Made by a program: the position numbers and the translations under genes. The notes beneath the pieces are model-generated. The model ran no database searches and was not told the DNA's origin. It was given only the letters and a program-made list of their open reading frames with translations. A stretch of 64,000 bases of DNA from Natronosporangium sp035305625 (lineage in GTDB: Bacteria > Actinomycetota > Actinomycetes > Mycobacteriales > Micromonosporaceae): NCBI GenBank assembly GCA_963809545.1, contig CAWEKD010000005.1:1302001-1366000 (forward strand), given 5' to 3'. This document shows, piece after piece, positions 43,189 to 50,115 of the stretch (positions within the stretch are counted from its first letter, which is position 1; each line of letters starts with the position of its first letter).

Positions 43189-44035
43189 CGCCTGACGCTA
43201 CTACCCGGTTCGGGGGCTGGGGCGGGGTTTCGGAGGGGCGATCCGGGCGGGGGTTGATGACAGCCGCGCCGCGGGGCAGTACGCTGCCGGCGGCGATGGG
43301 CTCCCGAGGAGTGAGGTGGGGGATGACGGGCGCTTGGCGCGACGACGACCGGCCGGTGAACCTGGACGACGAGCGGATGCCCGACCCGGTCGAGGACGCA
43401 GTACGAGGTGCGGCGGGATGACCACCGGCTGTTGGAGGATCGTCCGCCGCACTGGGGCTGAGATCCGGCCGCAGCAGCACGAGATAACGGGTGCCGACCG
43501 GAGCGGTGAGTATGGCCCGACCTTCGGGGGGAGGCACCGCCACCAGCAGGCCACCCACCGGCTGGTCCACGGCCAGCACCAGGGCCGCGTCCGCGGCCAG
43601 GGACGACTCACCGGTCGAGTCGATCACCACCAGGTCCACCCGGTCACCGGGGCGGAGCGCAGCGGTGACGGTCGGGTCGCGTAGGTAGACCAGGACCCCC
43701 ACCAGCCCGGGCGGCACCGGCAGCCGGGAATCGGCGGCATCGGCCGGGAGTTTGGCGCCGGTACGCCCCGGCGGTGGCGGGCCGGCGCTAGTGCGGACGG
43801 CCCCGGGCCGCCCAGGGGAGGAGTCTGGGAGAGCCTCCCCGGCGGGGTCGGGTGGCCGGGGCGAGGGCGCCCCGAGGGAGAGCACCCCGGCGGCGGTGGC
43901 CAGCAGGATGGCCGCCAGCAGCAGCCGCACGAGCGAGAAGCGGCCCGGCGTCCACCACCGCCGGGCTGGCTCCCAGCGCCGGTCCCGCCTCAGCCAGCCG
44001 GGGCCGGAGCGGCGGGAGAGCACGGATCGATGCAT
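43145..44035 (-). CDS. SAF-domain protein (RcpC/CpaB-like), with an anomalous C-terminus
   Basis: A 296-residue frame. Residues about 35-55 form a transmembrane helix (RLLLAAILLATAAGVLSLG). A SAF/RcpC-like core follows, LVYLRDPTVTAALRPGDRVDLVVIDSTGE and VAVPPPEGRAILTAPVGTRYLVLLRP near residues 112-190. Such proteins are Flp pilus assembly components or small orphan SAF proteins. The last 100 residues look unlike a natural protein and run over the next gene, so the true end may be near 43440 with a lost stop or frameshift. Confidence 0.65.
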   Translation of the reverse strand: MHRSVLSRRSGPGWLRRDRRWEPARRWWTPGRFSLVRLLLAAILLATAAGVLSLGAPSPRPPDPAGEALPDSSPGRPGAVRTSAGPPPPGRTGAKLPADAADSRLPVPPGLVGVLVYLRDPTVTAALRPGDRVDLVVIDSTGESSLAADAALVLAVDQPVGGLLVAVPPPEGRAILTAPVGTRYLVLLRPDLSPSAADDPPTAGGHPAAPRTASSTGSGIRSSSRFTGRSSSRQAPVIPHLTPREPIAAGSVLPRGAAVINPRPDRPSETPPQPPNRVVASGGELLRTTRQLSAST

Positions 44036-44089
44036 GCCGCCGGACCCTAGGGCGGGCTGCCCAGCCCGGCAACCGTTGACCGGATTGCC

Positions 44090-44127
44090 TGTGGATAGCG
44101 ATCGTGTGGGTGCGGATCTGTGGATAA
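44090..44127. promoter_or_regulatory. two DnaA-box-like sequences
   Basis: TGTGGATAG (44090-44098) and TGTGGATAA (44119-44127) are close to or identical with the DnaA box TTATCCACA on the minus strand, spaced 29 bp apart. They lie in the 122-bp gap between the SAF-domain gene and fmdB. Two boxes are too few for an origin; they may titrate DnaA or be chance. Confidence 0.35.
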
Positions 44128-44157
44128 CCAGCGACCGGCGGTGGTGTTACGCGCCGG

Positions 44158-44424
44158 TCAGGACGAGCTGGCCGCCTTCTCCTTGCTGGAGGTGCTACCG
44201 CTGCTCGACTCGCTGCTCTTTCCGCTGCCGTTGGCGGAGCTGTTGCTGGCGCGGGAGTCGGTGCGGTAGAACCCGGACCCCTTGAAGACCACCCCCACCG
44301 AGCCGTACCGCTTGCGCAACCGGCCCTGGCACTGCGGGCACTCGGTGAGCGGGTCATCGCTGAAAGACTGCACCGCCTCGAACTGATGGTCGCACGCGGT
44401 GCAGGCGTACTGGTAGGTCGGCAC
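44158..44424 (-). CDS. FmdB-family zinc ribbon protein
   Basis: An 88-residue protein. PTYQYACTACDHQFEAVQSFSDDPLTECPQCQGRL provides a CxxC...CxxC zinc ribbon, and VVFKGSGFYRTDSR is the family ending. A Ser/Lys/Glu-rich tail of about 30 residues follows. FmdB-like proteins are putative regulators. The GTG at 44424 follows GGAGG. A CIRCE-like element lies 53 bp upstream, suggesting heat-shock (HrcA) control. Confidence 0.87.
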   Translation of the reverse strand: MPTYQYACTACDHQFEAVQSFSDDPLTECPQCQGRLRKRYGSVGVVFKGSGFYRTDSRASNSSANGSGKSSESSSGSTSSKEKAASSS

Positions 44425-44476
44425 GGTTTCCTCCGTCGAATCGTCAGCGCGGTGGTGACCACCGAGCACCCAGAAT

Positions 44477-44503
44477 CTAGCACTCGCCGATGGTGAGTGC
44501 TAA
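44477..44503. promoter_or_regulatory. CIRCE element (HrcA operator)
   Basis: CTAGCACTC-N9-GAGTGCTAA matches the CIRCE consensus TTAGCACTC-N9-GAGTGCTAA at 17 of 18 arm positions with the exact nine-base spacer. It lies 53 bp before the fmdB start on the minus strand and about 185 bp before the AfsR-type gene on the plus strand. HrcA binding is very likely; which gene responds is inferred as fmdB by distance. Confidence 0.85.
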
Positions 44504-44619
44504 CGGATGTCGAGGGTGAGATCCCCCAGGAAGCCAGGGGAGATCAATCCAGGAAGGTAGTACGCAATCAGCCGCCTGTCGCCGATTAAGGACGAACGAA
44601 GGTGTCTGGGTGCTTCAGG

Positions 44620-44632
44620 GACGTTTAACGTC
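44620..44632. promoter_or_regulatory. 13-nt palindrome upstream of the AfsR-type gene
   Basis: GACGTT-T-AACGTC is a perfect inverted repeat. It lies 56 bp before the GTG of the AfsR-like gene, a position where a repressor or the regulator itself could act. Only symmetry and position support it. Confidence 0.4.
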
Positions 44633-44687
44633 AGTAGGCATGGCCGGGTGGCCCGAGCGGGCCCGGAGCCACGTTCGGGAGCAGCCA

Positions 44688-47660
44688 GTGTCGGAGATCG
44701 AGTTTCGATTGCTGGGACCGCTGGACGTCCGGTTGTCCGGGGTCGGGGTGCCGATCAATGGAGCCCGCCCACAGACCATCCTGGCCATGCTGCTCCTGGA
44801 AGCGGGGCAGGTGGTCCCGCTGTCGCGGCTCATCGACGCGATCTGGGAGGACAATCCGCCCGCCACCGCGCGCACCCAGGTCCAGATCTGCGTCTCGGAG
44901 CTGCGGCGCACATTCGACCGGCACGGCTCTCCGCAGTTGATCGTGACCCGGCCACCCGGCTATCTGATCCAGGTGCCGCCCGCCACGGTCGACGTAGCCC
45001 GGTTCCGACAGTTGGTCCAGCAAGGCCGGCGCGTGGCGAACAGTGACCCGCGCGCGGCGGTCGGCCACCTCCGGGACGCGCTCTCCCTGTGGCGCGGAGA
45101 GGCGCTGGCCGGCCTCGACAGCCGGCTGGTGCAGGCCGCGGTGCTCCGGCTGCGGGAAGAGCGGCTGGCCGCGCTGGAGGAGTGCCTGGCGCTGGAGCTG
45201 GAGCTGGGGCGGCACCATGAGCTGGTCGGGGAACTGCGGGCCCTGGTGGCCGAGTACCCGCTGCGGGAGAAGCTGTATGCCCACCTGATGCTCGCGCTGT
45301 ACCGCGGGGGGCGCCACGCGGAGGCGTTGGCGGTGTACCGCACCGCCTACCGCATCCTGGTGGAGGAGCACGGGATCGACCCCGGAGAGGAGCTGCAGGC
45401 GCTGGAGCGGGCGATCCTCGACCAGGATCCGAGCCTGGAGCTGCCCGACCCCGCCCCCGCGGCCGCCCGGGCGGAACCCGCCCCGCCCGCCCCGGTGGTG
45501 CCGTCACAACTGCCGGCCCCGGTGCCGGACTTCGTGGGGCGTGCCGACCTGGTGGAGGCGATCGGGCAGCGGCTGCGTATATCCGACCCCAACCGGGTGG
45601 AGGTGCTGGTGGTCTGCGGCCCCGGCGGTTCCGGTAAGACGGCGCTGACGTTGCACGTCGCCCACCAGGTACGGGCGCAGTTCCCCGGTGGACAGCTGTA
45701 CGCCCATCTGCGCGGCGGCGACGCCCGGCCAGTACGCCCGGAGCAGGTGCTCGATCAGTTTCTGCGGGCCCTCGGCGTCCCCCCATCGGCGCTTCCTTCC
45801 GAGACGGAAGCCCTGGCGGCGATGTACCGGGACCGGACCGCCGGACGGCGACTGCTGGTGGTGCTGGACGACGCCAAAAGCGCCGATCAGGTACTGCCGT
45901 TGATTCCCGGTGACCCGGGGTGCGCCGTGCTGGTCACCAGCCGGACCCCGCTGACCGGCCTGTCGGGCGCACGTCGGTTTGAAGTATCCACACTCGACCC
46001 CGATACCAGTGTCCAGTTGCTGGCGGAGGTGATCGGGCCGGAACGGGTAGCGCGAGAACCGGAGGCCGCCGCGGAGCTGGCTGTCTGCTGCGGTCATCTG
46101 CCGCTCGCGTTGCGGATCGCCGCCGCCAAACTGGCGGTCCGTCCGCATTGGTACCTCTCCCAGATGGTCCGGCGGTTGCGGGGGGAACGGCAACGGTTGG
46201 ACGAGCTCACCCTGGACGGCGCCGGGGTCCGGGCCAGTCTCACCATGTCGTACCAGATGCTCTCCCCGACCGCGGCGCGACTGCTGCTGTTGCTGAGTCT
46301 GCTGGGCAGCACCGACTTCGGTGGTTGGGTGGTGTGGCCGCTGCTGGACTGTTCTCCGGATGCGCAGGCAGACCCACTGGACGAGCTGGTGGACGCCCGA
46401 CTCGTCGAAGTCCAGTTGGGGAGTGGTCAACAGACCCGGTACCGGTTGCACGACCTGACCCGGATCTTCGCGCTGGAACTGCTGGCGGTGGAGATCCCTC
46501 AGTCGGAGCGGCTGGCCGCCCAGCAGCGGTTGCTGTCCTGTTGGCTGTTCCTGGTCAGCCACGCGCACCGCCGCGAGTACGGGGGCGACTTCACCGTCCT
46601 GCATTCCCAGGCGCCACATTGGCCGCTGCCGGACGACCTGCTGGACGACCTGCTGGACGATCCGATCGAGTGGCTGCACTCGGAGCGGGACAACCTGGTG
46701 GCGGCGGTGGGGTTGGCTGCCCGGCTCGGCCTCACGGAACTGTGCTGGGACCTCGCCGTCACCTCCACCACCCTGTTCGAGGCCCGTTCCCACCGGCAGG
46801 CCTGGCGCCACACGCACGAGCTCGCGCTGGAGGCGGTCCGGCAGGCGGGGGATACCCGGGGAGAGGCGGTGTTGCGGTACTCCCGGGGTGGACTGGCGTT
46901 GATGGAGAAGCGGCTGGACGAGGCCCGGGAGGATCTGGAAGCGGCGTTGGCGTGGTTCGACGCCGCTGGTGACCAACACGGCTACGGGCTGGCCGCCGGG
47001 GACCTGGCGCTGATCGCGCGGTTGCAGGGTCAGCCCGCGCAGGCGCGGCAACGGTGTGAGGTGGCGGTGGCCGCCCTGCAAGCGGCCGGTGATCTGGTCG
47101 GTGAGGCGTACGTCCTGCGCACCTACGCCCAGGTCCAGCATGACCTGGGGCGGCTGGCGGAGGCGGAGTCGTTGCTGCATGAGGCGGCCGCGATCTGCGC
47201 CCGGGCCAGCTCGCGGCGGGTGGAGGCGCAGATCCGGCACGCCTTGGGGGAGCTGTTCCTGGAACAGGAACGGTTGGTCGACGCGGAACGAGAGTTCACC
47301 GCCGTCCTGGAGATCGTGCAGGGGACGGACGATCCCGGGGGCAAGGCGTACGCCCTCCTGGGGCTGGGCTCGGTCGCCCTCGCGCGGGGAGACCTGGACC
47401 GGGCGGGGACGGAACTGGCGGCGGCGCTGGTCGAGGCGCGGCGCGCCGGTAACCGGTTGGGGCAGGGGCGGATCCTGCTGGCCACCGCACACTGGGCGGC
47501 GGCCAGCGGGGACACCTCGGCGGCGGACACCGCCTTGGCGCAGGCAGTGGGGTTGTTCCAGGAGGTTGGTGCCCCCTCCTGGCTGGAGCGCGCTCGGCAG
47601 CTGCGTGCCCAGCTCGCTGCCCGCCCTCAACCCGCCACGGTGGGGGGCACGGGTGACTAA
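44688..47660 (+). CDS. AfsR/SARP-family regulator (OmpR-type wHTH, BTAD, NB-ARC, TPR)
   Basis: A 990-residue regulator. An OmpR-like winged helix (residues about 1-95) and a BTAD domain (100-245) are followed by a STAND NTPase with P-loop GPGGSGKTA near 312-320 and VLLDD-like Walker B (LLVVLDDAKSAD). TPR repeats follow from about 650 to 980 (ALRYSRGGLALMEKRLDEAREDLEAAL and similar). AfsR-type proteins activate antibiotic or secondary-metabolite operons after signal and ATP binding. GTG 44688 follows CGGGAG; the frame upstream is non-conserved. It is the only large regulator next to two RiPP loci and may control either. Confidence 0.9.
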   Translation: MSEIEFRLLGPLDVRLSGVGVPINGARPQTILAMLLLEAGQVVPLSRLIDAIWEDNPPATARTQVQICVSELRRTFDRHGSPQLIVTRPPGYLIQVPPATVDVARFRQLVQQGRRVANSDPRAAVGHLRDALSLWRGEALAGLDSRLVQAAVLRLREERLAALEECLALELELGRHHELVGELRALVAEYPLREKLYAHLMLALYRGGRHAEALAVYRTAYRILVEEHGIDPGEELQALERAILDQDPSLELPDPAPAAARAEPAPPAPVVPSQLPAPVPDFVGRADLVEAIGQRLRISDPNRVEVLVVCGPGGSGKTALTLHVAHQVRAQFPGGQLYAHLRGGDARPVRPEQVLDQFLRALGVPPSALPSETEALAAMYRDRTAGRRLLVVLDDAKSADQVLPLIPGDPGCAVLVTSRTPLTGLSGARRFEVSTLDPDTSVQLLAEVIGPERVAREPEAAAELAVCCGHLPLALRIAAAKLAVRPHWYLSQMVRRLRGERQRLDELTLDGAGVRASLTMSYQMLSPTAARLLLLLSLLGSTDFGGWVVWPLLDCSPDAQADPLDELVDARLVEVQLGSGQQTRYRLHDLTRIFALELLAVEIPQSERLAAQQRLLSCWLFLVSHAHRREYGGDFTVLHSQAPHWPLPDDLLDDLLDDPIEWLHSERDNLVAAVGLAARLGLTELCWDLAVTSTTLFEARSHRQAWRHTHELALEAVRQAGDTRGEAVLRYSRGGLALMEKRLDEAREDLEAALAWFDAAGDQHGYGLAAGDLALIARLQGQPAQARQRCEVAVAALQAAGDLVGEAYVLRTYAQVQHDLGRLAEAESLLHEAAAICARASSRRVEAQIRHALGELFLEQERLVDAEREFTAVLEIVQGTDDPGGKAYALLGLGSVALARGDLDRAGTELAAALVEARRAGNRLGQGRILLATAHWAAASGDTSAADTALAQAVGLFQEVGAPSWLERARQLRAQLAARPQPATVGGTGD

Positions 47661-47797
47661 GTGCCCGTGCGACGCCGTCTTTAAGGCGACGATAACCAGA
47701 CGATTGCGATGCCCAGGAGTCTCGTCTTCAAGCAACCGGACCGGCGATCGGACCGGTCACCGGAGAGTCGTCAGACTGGTGGAAGGAAGGCGAGGCC

Positions 47798-48019
47798 ATG
47801 CGTCGTACCACTCTCGTCGCGGTCGTCCTGATCGGCATCGGTGCCCTGACCGGTGGCGCCGCCACCCTGTGGGCGCACCAGCCGGCGCACACGGTCCCAG
47901 GCCACGTCGCGACCGCCACCGGTGACGGTACGCCTGATCCGACTCCTACGCCCGATCCGACCCCCGAGCCCATCCCGTCCCCCACGCCGGGCAACCCCGA
48001 CCACACCGACTGGGGATAA
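47798..48019 (+). CDS. small secreted or membrane-anchored Pro/Thr/Asp-rich protein
   Basis: A 73-residue protein with a basic start (MRRTTLVAVV), one hydrophobic segment (VVLIGIGALTGGAATLWA) and an extracytoplasmic region of DPTPTPDPTPEP-type repeats ending in GNPDHTDWG. The hydrophobic stretch could be a signal peptide (cleavage after WA-HQ is plausible) or an anchor. It is the first small gene of the plus-strand operon containing the rSAM enzyme. Its role is unknown; wall-spanning linker is one option. Confidence 0.65.
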   Translation: MRRTTLVAVVLIGIGALTGGAATLWAHQPAHTVPGHVATATGDGTPDPTPTPDPTPEPIPSPTPGNPDHTDWG

Positions 48020-48061
48020 GGCGACTACTGACGAGATCACCGAAGAGGCGAGGACGTGACG

Positions 48062-48409
48062 ATGAGTATCACCGCGGATGTCGTGGACTGTGTGTTCGGC
48101 CGCCCCGCCGAAGGGGTGCATGTCACGGTCCAGCGAGAAGTGGACGGTCAGTGGCAGGAGTACGCCACGGGCCGTAGCGGTGCCACCGGCCGGGTCGGGT
48201 TCCCTCCGGCGCCGGAGCGAGGCCGTTACCGGGCGGTGTTCGAACTCGACCAGTACTTCGCGGGGCTCGGTCTGGAGAATTTCCAGTCCCAGGTGGGTCT
48301 GGTGTTCCGGGTCGGTAGCCCGGACGAAGAGATCGGTCTGCTGCTGCTGATTTCACCCTCGGCGACCTCGGTGTGTCGAGTGGCCGACGGTGCGGTGTTT
48401 CCCGTCTGA
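48062..48409 (+). CDS. transthyretin/HIU-hydrolase-fold protein lacking key catalytic residues
   Basis: A 115-residue protein that aligns end to end with 5-hydroxyisourate hydrolase: ITADVVDCVFGRPAEGV, TGRVGFP, GRYRAVFELDQYF and EIGLLLLISP. In true HIU hydrolases the first block has a His (ITTHVLD), the late block is YHVPLLLSP and the protein ends YRGS. Here these are Asp, Ile and CRVAD, leaving only the middle Arg. Loss of these residues is also what separates animal transthyretin from the enzyme. It is therefore more likely a binding protein. No urate genes are near; a 64-residue peptide and an rSAM enzyme follow. ATG 48062 is preferred, with AGGA seven bases upstream; GTG 48056 is also possible. 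Confidence 0.72.
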   Translation: MSITADVVDCVFGRPAEGVHVTVQREVDGQWQEYATGRSGATGRVGFPPAPERGRYRAVFELDQYFAGLGLENFQSQVGLVFRVGSPDEEIGLLLLISPSATSVCRVADGAVFPV

Positions 48410-48427
48410 GGACGAATAGGAGCCCCC

Positions 48428-48622
48428 ATGACCACGCTGGTTGTCTCGCGCCACGATCCGGTCCGTTCCCCGGCGACACCGGGCTTCTCGACCCCTGAGG
48501 CTGACGCCCCGGACCGTGTCCAGTTCGCCGTTTCCCCGGCGGCCGGGGCGACTACCGGCGCGGTACTGGTGGAGCTCCCCCTGGCCGGCGGTGGTCTGAC
48601 CGCCATGAACATCGGCTGCTGA
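48428..48622 (+). CDS. 64-residue candidate RiPP precursor peptide ending in Cys
   Basis: A short protein directly before an rSAM/SPASM enzyme, with its own AGGAG site five bases before the ATG. The N-terminal about 38 residues are polar and Pro-rich (SPATPGFSTPEADAPDR), like a leader; the C-terminus is small and hydrophobic, AGATTGAVLVELPLAGGGL, and then ends TAMNIGC, with the only Cys at residue 64. The gene order and size fit a precursor that the neighbouring enzyme modifies, perhaps a thioether or C-C crosslink; neither the crosslink type nor its site is known. I recognise no known precursor family. Confidence 0.6.
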   Translation: MTTLVVSRHDPVRSPATPGFSTPEADAPDRVQFAVSPAAGATTGAVLVELPLAGGGLTAMNIGC

Positions 48623-48645
48623 CCTGTCCAGACCCCGGAGGAACC

Positions 48646-50007
48646 ATGACGCGCCCCACCCCGACCCAGGCGGACGAGGTCCCGTCGCGGTATCTGGTGG
48701 TCACCGCCGCCCAGTACCAGGACCGGTCCGGCCGGCGGCTGGCCGGCGTCTACCACACCGCCACCGCGCGGCTGTTCCTGGTGGATCCGCTGACGGCGGA
48801 GGTGTTGGCCGGCGCACAGCGTCCGACGGAGCTGGCGCCGGAGACCCGGGCCAGGTTACGACACCAGGGATTGCTGGTCGCCGCGGACGCAGACGAGACC
48901 GAGGTGCTCCGCTCCCTACCTGACCCGGAGAGCGAACGGACCCGGCAGTTCGTGGTGATGCCGACCGGGTACTGCAATCTGAGCTGCGACTACTGTGGCC
49001 AGGAGCATCGCCGGGGCCCGGCGACACTGGCCACCGGTCGGCATCGGGCAGCCCTGGTGGCGCGGGTGAGGCACGCCGCGGCGAGCGGGCGGTACGACCG
49101 GATCCGGGTGCGCTGGTTCGGTGGGGAGCCGCTGCTGGGATACGCGGTGTTACGGGACCTCTCACTACGGTTCCTGGCGGAGACCGCGCGGCACCAGGTC
49201 CACTATTCCGCCCTGCTGGTCACCAACGGGGTGCTGTTGGATCAGCGGAAACTTCGGGAACTGCATCTACGGTGCCGGGTGGAGCAGATCGAGGTGACAC
49301 TGGACGGTCCTGCGGCCACGCACGAGCGGGGACGGCCGGCGAAGCATGGTCGCGGGACGTACCACCGGATCATCGCCGCCCTGCAACAGGCGGTGTCCGA
49401 TCCTGACCTGACCGGGCTGCAGGTGTCCGTACGGACCAATGTGGGTACCCACAACCTGACGGAGGCGGAGCGGTTCGCGGCGGCGATGCGCGAGGCGGGG
49501 CTGGCGCATCCGCGGATCACCTTCTACCCGGCCCCGGTACATCCGTGGGGCGACGACGTTCCCGCACAGGCGGTGGCGGCACGGGAACTGGCGGAGGTGG
49601 AGCTGGCCTGGTACCGGGCCTACCAGGCGGCGGGGTTGACCTGCGCGCTGCTCCCGGCGGCGCCCCGCCCGACCGTGTGTGTCGCCGCTGACCGGCACAG
49701 TGAGGTGGTGGCCCCGGACGGCCGGATCTACTCCTGCACCGAGCAACCGCTGGTGCCGGGGCAGGCCGACCGGCATCTGGCCACAGTGACCGATCTACCC
49801 GCGGAGCAGTTACGGCCGGCCGGAGAGTACGACGACTGGGCCGACACGCTTCCCACCGATTGCCGTACCTGCCGGCTGCGGCCGCTGTGCGGCGGCGCCT
49901 GTCCGAAACTGTGGCGGCAAGGTCGGCCGCCCTGTCCTCCTCTGAAATGGAATCTCGATGACCGCCTGGACATGTACCTGCGGGCGCAGGTCGGCGTGGC
50001 CGCCTGA
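48646..50007 (+). CDS. radical SAM/SPASM peptide-modifying enzyme
   Basis: A 453-residue enzyme. Residues 1-95 resemble the short peptide-recognition (RRE/PqqD-like) head of sactisynthase-type proteins. The radical SAM motif CNLSCDYC gives Cys 110, 114 and 117. A SPASM domain follows with C and GRIYSC near 344-362, CRTCRLRPLCGGACP from about 405, and CPPLKWN near 430, enough to bind two auxiliary clusters. SPASM proteins of this layout crosslink or cyclise ribosomal peptides. It starts 24 bp after the 64-residue peptide, with GGAGG upstream, so peptide and enzyme are co-transcribed. The product is unknown. Confidence 0.85.
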   Translation: MTRPTPTQADEVPSRYLVVTAAQYQDRSGRRLAGVYHTATARLFLVDPLTAEVLAGAQRPTELAPETRARLRHQGLLVAADADETEVLRSLPDPESERTRQFVVMPTGYCNLSCDYCGQEHRRGPATLATGRHRAALVARVRHAAASGRYDRIRVRWFGGEPLLGYAVLRDLSLRFLAETARHQVHYSALLVTNGVLLDQRKLRELHLRCRVEQIEVTLDGPAATHERGRPAKHGRGTYHRIIAALQQAVSDPDLTGLQVSVRTNVGTHNLTEAERFAAAMREAGLAHPRITFYPAPVHPWGDDVPAQAVAARELAEVELAWYRAYQAAGLTCALLPAAPRPTVCVAADRHSEVVAPDGRIYSCTEQPLVPGQADRHLATVTDLPAEQLRPAGEYDDWADTLPTDCRTCRLRPLCGGACPKLWRQGRPPCPPLKWNLDDRLDMYLRAQVGVAA

Positions 50008-50089
50008 CCCGCGCCCGCAGGAGCGCCGTCGACCGGAAAAAATCAACCCGGTGCGATCGATGCCGGTTGTGGCATACTGGCAGAGAGAT

Positions 50090-50115
50090 CCCCGGTCTAT
50101 CCCTGACGACCGGGG
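50090..50115. terminator. bidirectional terminator hairpin between rSAM and thiopeptide operons
   Basis: CCCCGGTC and GACCGGGG form an 8-bp perfect stem with a ten-base loop, followed by CTTTCCTTT on the plus strand. It lies between the convergent rSAM gene and the last gene of the leftward operon, and covers that gene's stop codon. It is a clean boundary for two operons. Confidence 0.7.

Noticed and set aside
43323..43421. 32-residue plus-strand ORF (MTGAWRDDDRPVNLDD...) with a GAGG-type site
   Set aside because: The codon pattern looks natural, but it is antisense to the SAF-domain frame and has no recognisable homology; evidence is too thin to annotate.
44090..44127. Chromosomal origin of replication
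   Set aside because: Only two DnaA-like boxes and none of the genes usually beside oriC (dnaA, dnaN, parAB).
46148..46972. 274-residue Gly-rich plus-strand ORF inside the AfsR-type gene
   Set aside because: An overlapping shadow frame; the AfsR frame has clear domains over this stretch.
45504..47735. 743-residue minus-strand ORF opposite the AfsR-type gene
   Set aside because: Long only because of high GC; no domain and composition of an antisense shadow.
47661..47797. Terminator after the AfsR-type gene
   Set aside because: Only a short imperfect CGCC...GGCG stem is present; not enough to separate it from the downstream small genes.
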